Below are positions 57,621 through 64,000 of a stretch of 64,000 nt of DNA, one piece after another. The DNA comes from Stutzerimonas degradans (lineage in GTDB: Bacteria > Pseudomonadota > Gammaproteobacteria > Pseudomonadales > Pseudomonadaceae). A program made the position numbers and the translations under genes. The notes under the pieces were generated by a model that made no database searches, was not told the DNA's origin, and was given only the letters and a program-made list of their open reading frames with translations. How positions within the stretch are numbered: position 1 is the first letter of the stretch; every line of letters starts with the position of its first letter. The stretch lies in the NCBI RefSeq assembly GCF_024448505.1, contig NZ_JAMOHV010000001.1, positions 434,001 through 498,000 on the forward strand, given 5' to 3'.

Positions 57621-58211
57621 ATGAAGCTGCCGCTGTTCCCGCTTGATACCGTGTTGTTTTCCGGCTGCACGCTGGATCTGCAAGTCTTCGAACCGCGCTA
57701 CCTGGACATGCTCAGCGGCTGCCTGAAGGCCGGTCATGGCTTCGGTGTGGTGCATATTCTCGAGGGCAGTGAGGTCGGTCCGGCGCCGGCGGCGTTCGCC
57801 CGGATCGGCTGCGAGGCGCTGATTCGCGACTGGCAGCAGCAGCCCAACGGCCTGCTGGGCATTCGCGTCGAGGGCGGGCGGCGCTTCTGCGTGGAGTCTT
57901 CCGAGGTCCAGCGCGATCAGCTCAGCATCGCCGACGTGCGCTGGCTGGATGAACTCGCCGAGCGGCCGCTGGACGACAGCCATGCCGATCTGCTGGTGCT
58001 GCTGCAGGCGCTGGGCCGCCACCCGATGGTGGAAAATCTGGGCATGGGCGGCACGCCGGCCGGGCAGCGCGACCTCGCCGCGCAGCTGGCCTATCTGCTG
58101 CCGTTCCAGCCCCAACAGAAGCTCGACCTGCTGGCGCTGGATGCGCCGCAAGCGCAGCTCGAACTGATCCAGTCCCTGCTGGAAGCGCTGCAGGGCGAGC
58201 TGGTCGGCTAG
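57621..58211 (+). CDS. Lon N-terminal (substrate-binding) domain protein
   Basis: A 196-residue protein consisting of only the Lon protease N-domain: LPLFPLDTVLFSGCTLDLQVFEPRYLDM starts it, split as usual, then GHGFGVVHILEGSEVGP and a helical end. ATPase and protease domains are missing, as in the stand-alone family found in many gammaproteobacteria. The role is unknown, possibly substrate or partner binding. Its stop overlaps by 4 bases with the convergent DedA-PAP2 gene. Confidence 0.88.
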   Translation: MKLPLFPLDTVLFSGCTLDLQVFEPRYLDMLSGCLKAGHGFGVVHILEGSEVGPAPAAFARIGCEALIRDWQQQPNGLLGIRVEGGRRFCVESSEVQRDQLSIADVRWLDELAERPLDDSHADLLVLLQALGRHPMVENLGMGGTPAGQRDLAAQLAYLLPFQPQQKLDLLALDAPQAQLELIQSLLEALQGELVG

Positions 58212-59527
58212 AAGTACCGATACATCTGCATCGCCGTCGGCAGCGCCCAGAGTGAGAAGGCGCCCAGCAGGCCGAGGCACGCCGGCAGGATCAACCACCA
58301 TGCGCGCGGCGACAGCGCCGGCAGCGGTGTGCGCCATTGCACCAGCGTCAGGCTGAGCGAGCAGAAGGTGGAGGCGAGCAGCGCGCCGGCCAGTATGTCG
58401 GTGCTCCAGTGCACGCCCAGATAGACCCGCGACAGCGCAATGGCGGTGGCCGGCAGCCCGGCCAGCAGCAGCCATGCCAGGCGTAGCCGTGGTGGTTGCT
58501 CGCGGCTGGCCAGCACGCCGAGGGTGAGGAACAGCGCGAACGCCGCCGAGCTGTGGCCGCTGGGAAAGCTGTAGCTGCCCAGCGGTTCGAGCAGTACTTC
58601 CGGCCGCACGCGGGCGAAGGTCGCCTTCAGAGCGCCGTTGGCCAGTGCCGTGCCGAGCAGCGTGGCGATGGCGAACAGGGCAGCGCGCCACTGGCGCAGG
58701 AACAGCAACAGCAGGCTCAGCAGCGCCGCGGCCCACAGCTGCGTGTGGAAGTCGCCCAGGCGGGTGATCAGCACCATGACACGGTCCATCGGCGCGCTGC
58801 GTTCGGCCTGGATCACTGTCAGCAGTCCTTCGTCGAACTCGCGCAGGTACGGCCAGCCGAAGAACAATCCAAGCAGGATCAGCGTGCTCAGCCCGGCGGC
58901 GACGGCGCTGACCCAGCGCTGGTGACGGAAGCTGCCGTGGATGATGGCGCCAATCAGCAGCACGATCGCGCCGAGGACGGCTCCCGCTTCGCCCCAGAAG
59001 CCCTCGGCCAGCGGCAGGCGCAGCGCCGCGCCCGCGGTCCAGCCGGGCAGCAGGTAGGCCATCGACCAGCCGGCCGCCGCCACCAGACTGACCAGCAGGA
59101 AGCGGCCGAACGGCATGTCGAGCATCCCCGCGGTCATCGGCAGCATCGGTCGCAGCGGGCCGATGAAGCGGCCGACCAGCAGGCTGGCGACGCCATAACG
59201 GGCGAAGTAGTGTTCGGCGCGTAGCAGCCATTCGGGATGGTGGCGCAGCCCCGGCAGGCGGCGGATGCCCTGGTGGTAGCGGCGCCCGAGGGCGTAGGAA
59301 ATCAGATCGCCGAGCAGGCCGCCGACGAAGCCCAGCAGCAGCGTCTCGCTCAATGTCAGCGCGCCGCTGCCGGCGAGCATGGCGATGGCGAACAGCAGCA
59401 CGGTCCCGGGGACCAGCAACCCGACCACCGCCAGGCATTCGACACAGGCGGCGATCAACAGCACCAGGCCAAGCCATTGCGGATGGGCGCCAAGCCAGGT
59501 CGTGAACGGGTCGAGCCACTGGCTCAT
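58208..59527 (-). CDS. DedA-PAP2 fusion membrane phosphatase
   Basis: A 439-residue inner-membrane protein with two domains. The N-terminal DedA/SNARE-assoc part (residues 1-195) contains the glycine-rich [14 protein letters not shown] and [18 protein letters not shown], both hallmarks of lipid-carrier flippases. The C-terminal PAP2 part has all three motifs: [15 protein letters not shown] and [12 protein letters not shown]. Together these suggest it both flips and dephosphorylates undecaprenyl pyrophosphate or a lipid phosphate. The order DedA-then-PAP2 is a known fusion type. Isolated gene, convergent with the Lon-N gene. Confidence 0.9.
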   Translation of the reverse strand: MSQWLDPFTTWLGAHPQWLGLVLLIAACVECLAVVGLLVPGTVLLFAIAMLAGSGALTLSETLLLGFVGGLLGDLISYALGRRYHQGIRRLPGLRHHPEWLLRAEHYFARYGVASLLVGRFIGPLRPMLPMTAGMLDMPFGRFLLVSLVAAAGWSMAYLLPGWTAGAALRLPLAEGFWGEAGAVLGAIVLLIGAIIHGSFRHQRWVSAVAAGLSTLILLGLFFGWPYLREFDEGLLTVIQAERSAPMDRVMVLITRLGDFHTQLWAAALLSLLLLFLRQWRAALFAIATLLGTALANGALKATFARVRPEVLLEPLGSYSFPSGHSSAAFALFLTLGVLASREQPPRLRLAWLLLAGLPATAIALSRVYLGVHWSTDILAGALLASTFCSLSLTLVQWRTPLPALSPRAWWLILPACLGLLGAFSLWALPTAMQMYRYF

Positions 59528-59710
59528 GCGCGATTCCTTGTTCGGGTGAGGCCTTTTCGACCCGCCACTGACGGCGCGGGTTTCACCGCGCGGATGATAG
59601 CGATGCCATTACGCGCCGACGAGGCCGGCCCGTTCGCCCGACGCTGCTGTGCGGCGCGGGCTGGGGTGGCTATAATCAGCCGCTTTCCCTTTCGTCAGGC
59701 CAGCAAGACC

Positions 59711-60976
59711 ATGACCGAGTCCGTGCTCGACTACATGACCCGCCTGGGCCGCGCCGCGCGCGACGCCTCGCGGGTGCTCGCGCGCGCCAGCACCGCGCAG
59801 AAGAACCGTGCCCTGCAGGCTGCCGCCGCCGCGCTCGACGCCGCGCGTGCCGAGCTGGTCGCCGCCAATGAACTGGATCTGGCCGGCGGCCGTGCCAATG
59901 GCCTGGACGCGGCGATGCTCGACCGCCTGGCGCTGACGCCCAAGGTGATCGACAGCATGATCGAAGGCCTGCGCCAGGTCGCCGCGCTGCCCGATCCGAT
60001 CGGCGAAATCCGCGACATGCGCTACATGCCCTCGGGCATCCAGGTCGGCAAAATGCGCGTGCCGCTGGGCGTGGTCGGGATCATCTACGAGTCGCGGCCC
60101 AACGTGACCATCGACGCTGCCAGCCTGTGCCTGAAATCGGGCAACGCCACCATCCTGCGTGGCGGTTCCGAGGCCATTCATTCCAACCAGGCCATCGCGC
60201 GCTGCATCCAGCTCGGCCTGGCCGAGGCCGGCCTGCCCGCCGCTGCGGTGCAGGTGGTGGAAACCACCGACCGCGCGGCCGTCGGCGCGCTGATCGCGAT
60301 GCCGGAATTCGTCGACGTGATCGTGCCGCGGGGTGGCAAGGGACTGATCGAACGCATCAGCCGCGATGCCCGGGTGCCGGTAATCAAGCACCTGGACGGC
60401 ATCTGTCACGTGTATGTCGATATCGCCGCGGACGTCGACAAGGCGATCCGCGTCGCCGACAACGCCAAGACCCAGCGCTACGCGCCGTGCAACGCGATGG
60501 AGACGCTGCTGGTGCACCAGGGCATCGCCGAGTGCGTGCTGCCGCCGCTGGCCGCGATCTACCGCGAGAAGGGCGTCGAGCTGCGCGGCTGCGAGCGCAC
60601 CCGGGCGCTGCTCGGTGGTGACGTGCTGGCAGCCAGCGAAGAAGACTGGTCCACCGAGTACAACGCACCGATTCTGTCGATCCGCATCCTCGATTCGCTG
60701 GATGAGGCCATCGAGCACATCAACCGCTACGGCTCGCAGCACACCGATGCGATCATCACCGAGAACTTCACCGATGCGCGGCGCTTCCTCACCGAAGTCG
60801 ATTCCAGCTCGGTGATGGTCAACGCCTCGACGCGCTTCGCCGACGGCTTCGAGTACGGCCTGGGGGCGGAGATCGGCATCTCCACCGACAAGCTGCACGC
60901 GCGCGGGCCGGTCGGCCTGCACGGTCTGACCAGCGAGAAGTACGTGGTCTTCGGCGACGGTCACGTCCGTACCTGA
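59711..60976 (+). CDS. proA: Glutamate-5-semialdehyde dehydrogenase (gamma-glutamyl phosphate reductase)
   Basis: Second step of proline synthesis, reducing gamma-glutamyl phosphate with NADPH. The 421 residues match the family. The catalytic Cys is C260 in [13 protein letters not shown]. Other family stretches are [13 protein letters not shown] and [13 protein letters not shown]. The ATG at 59711 follows ccagcaagacc. Its stop overlaps the nadD start. A 183-base gap upstream should hold the promoter of the proA-nadD-rsfS-rlmH-mrdA run. Confidence 0.96.
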   Translation: MTESVLDYMTRLGRAARDASRVLARASTAQKNRALQAAAAALDAARAELVAANELDLAGGRANGLDAAMLDRLALTPKVIDSMIEGLRQVAALPDPIGEIRDMRYMPSGIQVGKMRVPLGVVGIIYESRPNVTIDAASLCLKSGNATILRGGSEAIHSNQAIARCIQLGLAEAGLPAAAVQVVETTDRAAVGALIAMPEFVDVIVPRGGKGLIERISRDARVPVIKHLDGICHVYVDIAADVDKAIRVADNAKTQRYAPCNAMETLLVHQGIAECVLPPLAAIYREKGVELRGCERTRALLGGDVLAASEEDWSTEYNAPILSIRILDSLDEAIEHINRYGSQHTDAIITENFTDARRFLTEVDSSSVMVNASTRFADGFEYGLGAEIGISTDKLHARGPVGLHGLTSEKYVVFGDGHVRT

Positions 60977-61635
60977 TGCGCCACGGCAGCGGCGCGCGGC
61001 GCATCGGCATCCTCGGCGGTACCTTCGATCCGGTACACATCGGCCACCTGCGCGGCGCGCTGGAGGTGGCCGAGATGTTCGGTCTCGACGAGTTGCGGCT
61101 GATCCCCAATGCGCGTCCGCCGCACCGCGAAACGCCGAGCTGCTCGGCCGAGGACCGTCTGGCGATGGTCCGTCTGGCTGTTGCCGATCTGCCGCCGCTG
61201 TGCGTCGATGCCCGCGAGCTGGAACGGGCGAAGCCGTCCTACACCATCGAGACGCTGATCTCGCTGCGTGAGGAGTTGGCGACCGACGACCAGCTGCTGC
61301 TGATCGTCGGCTGGGATGCGTTCTGCGGGCTGCCGACCTGGCATCGCTGGGAGGAGCTGCTCGACTACTGCCACATCCTCGTGCTGCAGCGGCCGGATGC
61401 CGGCAGCGAAGCGCCGCAGGCGTTGCGCGATCTGCTTGCCGCGCGCAGTGTTTCCGATCCACAGGCACTGGCCGGCGCTGCCGGGCAGATCGCCTTCGTC
61501 TGGCAGACACCGCTGGAGGTGTCCGCCACACAGATTCGTCAATTGCTGGCCAGCGGCAAGTCGGTGCGTTTTCTGGTACCCGACGCCGTTCTGGCTTACA
61601 TCAACGCGCACGGACTCTACCGGGCGTCGAACTGA
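60976..61635 (+). CDS. nadD: Nicotinate-nucleotide adenylyltransferase
   Basis: Makes nicotinic acid adenine dinucleotide in NAD synthesis. The nucleotidyl-transferase motif [17 protein letters not shown] is at residues 14-30, and the C-terminal motif [24 protein letters not shown] carries the second conserved block. It is 219 residues long. The ATG overlaps the proA stop, and rsfS follows in 15 bases. Confidence 0.95.
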   Translation: MRHGSGARRIGILGGTFDPVHIGHLRGALEVAEMFGLDELRLIPNARPPHRETPSCSAEDRLAMVRLAVADLPPLCVDARELERAKPSYTIETLISLREELATDDQLLLIVGWDAFCGLPTWHRWEELLDYCHILVLQRPDAGSEAPQALRDLLAARSVSDPQALAGAAGQIAFVWQTPLEVSATQIRQLLASGKSVRFLVPDAVLAYINAHGLYRASN

Positions 61636-61650
61636 GGTTGTTTTCACGTT

Positions 61651-62010
61651 ATGCAAACTGAAGCTTTGGTCCAGCTGGCGGTCGCCGCGCTGGAAGATTT
61701 GAAGGCCCAGGACATCGTCACCATCGATGTGCGCGGCAAGACCAGCGTCACCGACTACATGGTGATCGCCAGCGGCGGCTCCAGTCGCCAGGTCAAGGCG
61801 CTGGCCGACAACGTGCTGGAGAAGGTCAAGGAACAGGGCGTGCGGCCGCTGGGCAGCGAAGGCCTGGAAGGCGGCGAGTGGGCCCTGCTCGACCTGGGCG
61901 ACGTGGTGGTACACGTCATGCAGGTGCCGACCCGCCAGTTCTACGATCTCGAACGCCTGTGGCAGGGCGCCGAACAGAGCCGCGCGCAGCACAGCCACGA
62001 TCCGGAGTAA
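61651..62010 (+). CDS. rsfS: Ribosome silencing factor RsfS
   Basis: Binds 50S protein uL14 and blocks subunit joining under starvation. The 119 residues show the family pattern: [31 protein letters not shown] split across residues 24-54, then [21 protein letters not shown]. It sits between nadD and rlmH, the conserved order. Confidence 0.95.
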   Translation: MQTEALVQLAVAALEDLKAQDIVTIDVRGKTSVTDYMVIASGGSSRQVKALADNVLEKVKEQGVRPLGSEGLEGGEWALLDLGDVVVHVMQVPTRQFYDLERLWQGAEQSRAQHSHDPE

Positions 62011-62013
62011 CCC

Positions 62014-62481
62014 GTGCGGATCAAGCTGATCGCCGTCGGCTCGAAGATGCCGCGCTGGGTGGAGGACGGCTGGCAGGAATATGCCCGCCGCCTGCCAGCC
62101 GAGCTGCCGCTCGATCTGGTGGAGATTGCGCTCAACACCCGTGGCAAGAACGCCGATGTGGCGCGCCTGATCCGTCAGGAAGGCGAGGCGATGCTGGCCA
62201 GGGTGCAGCCGGGCGAGCGTATCGTCACGCTGGAGGTGCACGGCAAGCCGTGGAGCACCGAGCAGCTGGCGGCGGAGCTGGAGCGCTGGCGGCTGGATGC
62301 GCGCAACGTCAACCTCATGGTCGGCGGCCCGGAAGGGCTGGCGCCGGAGGTGTGTGCGCGCAGCGAGCAGCGCTGGTCGCTATCGCCGCTGACACTGCCG
62401 CATCCGCTGGTGCGGATTCTGGTGGGCGAGCAGATCTATCGTGCCTGGACGCTGCTGTCCGGCCACCCCTATCACAAGTAG
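62014..62481 (+). CDS. rlmH: 23S rRNA pseudouridine-1915 N3-methyltransferase
   Basis: SPOUT-class methyltransferase that methylates pseudouridine 1915 in helix 69 of 23S rRNA. The 155 residues begin [20 protein letters not shown], and the knot region shows [14 protein letters not shown] and [23 protein letters not shown], split here. The start is GTG, 3 bases after the rsfS stop. mrdA starts 15 bases after it. Confidence 0.96.
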   Translation: MRIKLIAVGSKMPRWVEDGWQEYARRLPAELPLDLVEIALNTRGKNADVARLIRQEGEAMLARVQPGERIVTLEVHGKPWSTEQLAAELERWRLDARNVNLMVGGPEGLAPEVCARSEQRWSLSPLTLPHPLVRILVGEQIYRAWTLLSGHPYHK

Positions 62482-62496
62482 TCCGACGACCGATCC

Positions 62497-64000
62497 ATGC
62501 CGCAACCGATCCCCCTCAAGGACCACGAAAAGGATGCCCTGCTGGTGCGCAGTCGCGCGCTGGTCGGCATTGTCGTGGTGGTGTTGCTGATCGGTGTGCT
62601 GGTGGCGCGCATGTACTACCTGCAGGTGGTGCAGTTCGAGCACCATTCGACGCTGTCGGAAAACAATCGCGTGCACGTGCAGCCGATCCCGCCCAACCGC
62701 GGGCTGATCTTCGATCGCAACGGCCGGGTGATCGCCGACAACCGCCCGAGTTTCAGCCTGACGGTCACCCGCGAGCGCGCCGGGCAGGACTGGCGCGGCG
62801 TGCTCGACCGGGTGGTCGAGGTGCTGCAGCTGCCGGCCGAGGAGCGCGAGCTGTTCGAGAAGCGCGTGCTGCAGGGACGCCGGCCGTTCGAGCCGGTACC
62901 GATCATGTACGAGCTGACGGAAGAGCAGATCGCGCGTATCGCGGTGAACCAGTTCCGCCTGCCCGGCATCGAGGTGTCGGCGCAGCTGGTGCGGCACTAT
63001 CCGCAGGGCCCGCACTTCGCCCACTCGGTCGGCTACGTCGGGCGGATCAACGAGAAGGAGCTGCAGTCGCTCGATCCGGTGAACTACAGCGGCACCCATC
63101 ACATGGGTAAGACCGGCATCGAAAAATTCTACGAGGACGTGCTGCACGGCCAGGTTGGCTACGAGGAAGTCGAAACCAACGCCCGCGGTCGCGTGCTGCG
63201 CGTGCTCAAACGCACCGATCCGATTCCCGGCAAGGACCTGACGCTGACCCTTGACCTCAAACTGCAGGAGGCCGCCGAGGCCGCGCTCGGCGGCCGGCGC
63301 GGGGCGATCGTCGCGCTGCTGCCGGACAGCGGCGAGGTGGTGGCGATGGTCAGTCAGCCGAGCTTCGATCCCAACCTGTTCGTCACCGGCATCAGCTTCA
63401 AGGCCTATGGCGAGTTGCGTGACTCGATCGATCGGCCGCTGTACAACCGCGTATTGCGCGGTCTCTATCCGCCCGGCTCGACGATCAAGCCGATGATGGC
63501 GATCGCCGGGCTGGATGCCGGTGTCATCACGCCGACCAGCCGGGTGTACGACCCGGGCTATTACCAGCTGCCCAACGTGAAGCACAAATACCGCAACTGG
63601 AATCGCGGCGGCGATGGCCCGGTGGATCTGGAAGTGGCGATCATGCGTTCCAACGACACCTATTTTTACGACATGGCGCACAAGCTGGGCGTCGATCGTA
63701 TGCACGACTACATGACCCGTTTCGGCCTGGGACAACGCGTGGCGCTGGACATGAACGAGGAAACCGCCGGACTGATGCCGTCGCGCGAATGGAAGCGTGC
63801 GCGTTATCGCCAGGCCTGGTATCCGGGAGAGACGGTCATTCTCGGCATCGGCCAGGGCTACATGCAGGCCACGCCGCTGCAGCTGGCGCAGGCGACCGCG
63901 CTGATGGCCACGCGTGGCAAATGGATTCGCCCGCACCTGGCCAAGCGCATCGGCGACCAGCCGCCGGTCGATCCGAATCCGCTGCCGGACATCGAGCTGC
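62497..64000 (+). CDS. mrdA: Penicillin-binding protein 2 (3' end cut by window)
   Basis: Transpeptidase of the elongasome that maintains rod shape. One N-terminal transmembrane helix (near residues 20-42), then a pedestal domain with NNRVHVQPIPPNRGLIFDRNG, split by several residues. The transpeptidase domain begins near residue 250: active-site serine in GSTIKP, the SND motif in MRSNDTYFYDMAHKLG, and a third motif not yet reached. The 501 visible codons leave about 130 to follow. It is last in the proA-nadD-rsfS-rlmH run. Confidence 0.95.
   Translation, partial: MPQPIPLKDHEKDALLVRSRALVGIVVVVLLIGVLVARMYYLQVVQFEHHSTLSENNRVHVQPIPPNRGLIFDRNGRVIADNRPSFSLTVTRERAGQDWRGVLDRVVEVLQLPAEERELFEKRVLQGRRPFEPVPIMYELTEEQIARIAVNQFRLPGIEVSAQLVRHYPQGPHFAHSVGYVGRINEKELQSLDPVNYSGTHHMGKTGIEKFYEDVLHGQVGYEEVETNARGRVLRVLKRTDPIPGKDLTLTLDLKLQEAAEAALGGRRGAIVALLPDSGEVVAMVSQPSFDPNLFVTGISFKAYGELRDSIDRPLYNRVLRGLYPPGSTIKPMMAIAGLDAGVITPTSRVYDPGYYQLPNVKHKYRNWNRGGDGPVDLEVAIMRSNDTYFYDMAHKLGVDRMHDYMTRFGLGQRVALDMNEETAGLMPSREWKRARYRQAWYPGETVILGIGQGYMQATPLQLAQATALMATRGKWIRPHLAKRIGDQPPVDPNPLPDIEL

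Overview
The window is high-GC gammaproteobacterial chromosome, densely packed and free of phage, transposase, CRISPR, tRNA or rRNA signals. Gene content and order point to the Pseudomonas/Stutzerimonas group: fimX beside serB, psd and rhdA; motAB-rsgA-orn; parE and parC with two small genes between them; rubredoxin and its reductase beside a HU gene; spoT-rpoZ; and proA-nadD-rsfS-rlmH-mrdA. From memory of the P. aeruginosa map, the window joins several blocks that lie apart there: ubiA to rpoZ, nudF to orn, and an NAD-binding protein to mrdA. A glutarate (gcd) locus and some accessory genes are inserted in the first block. The attribution is by resemblance, not by search.

Region 1 (1-14.6 kb). 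ubiCA (ubiquinone entry steps) lies leftmost and is cut by the window edge. A PAS-GGDEF diguanylate cyclase follows. Next is a complete glycolate module: the repressor-type regulator glcC diverges from glcDEF (glycolate oxidase), glcG, glcB (malate synthase G) and an lctP/glcA permease. Two identical palindromes in the glcC-glcD gap are probable GlcC operators. Rubredoxin and rubredoxin reductase, a HU protein and a small SCP2-like protein complete the block.

Region 2 (14.6-24.3 kb) is the most accessory-looking part. It holds a LysR regulator divergent from glutaryl-CoA dehydrogenase and a CoA-transferase (glutarate use), a LemA plus two TPM-domain envelope proteins, a divergent FtsH-like AAA+ zinc protease, a FecR-like plus OmpA-like lipoprotein pair, and ridA. 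A family of short hairpin repeats sits in the gaps from 2.5 to 20.4 kb.

Region 3 (24.4-41.4 kb): spoT and rpoZ (stringent response and RNA polymerase omega), a DUF3298 lipoprotein, then nudF-DUF1249-cpdA-yqiA-parE-phytase-like-retropepsin-parC as one tight co-directional run. A PqiC-like lipoprotein, an AhpA-type membrane protein with a degenerate cyclase-like domain, serB and a zinc alcohol dehydrogenase follow.

Region 4 (41.5-53.5 kb) is rich in surface motility and c-di-GMP genes: FimX with degenerate GGDEF and EAL motifs, a PilZ-like protein, psd, rhdA, an HDOD protein, and the flagellar stator genes motAB. rsgA, a membrane-tethered methyltransferase and orn (which degrades pGpG, the product of c-di-GMP hydrolysis) close it.

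Region 5 (53.5-64 kb): an NAD(P)-binding protein, an outer-membrane-type lipoprotein with about twelve MORN repeats fused to a C13 caspase-fold peptidase, a MaoC hydratase, an LrgA/LrgB pair, a Lon-N domain protein, a DedA-PAP2 fusion, then proA-nadD-rsfS-rlmH and the start of mrdA (PBP2), which runs off the right edge.

The best candidates for under-described biology are the MORN-caspase lipoprotein, the degenerate cyclase-like domain of the AhpA-type protein, the divergent FtsH-like protease beside the LemA-TPM-TPM set, and the hairpin repeats whose inner arms co-vary.
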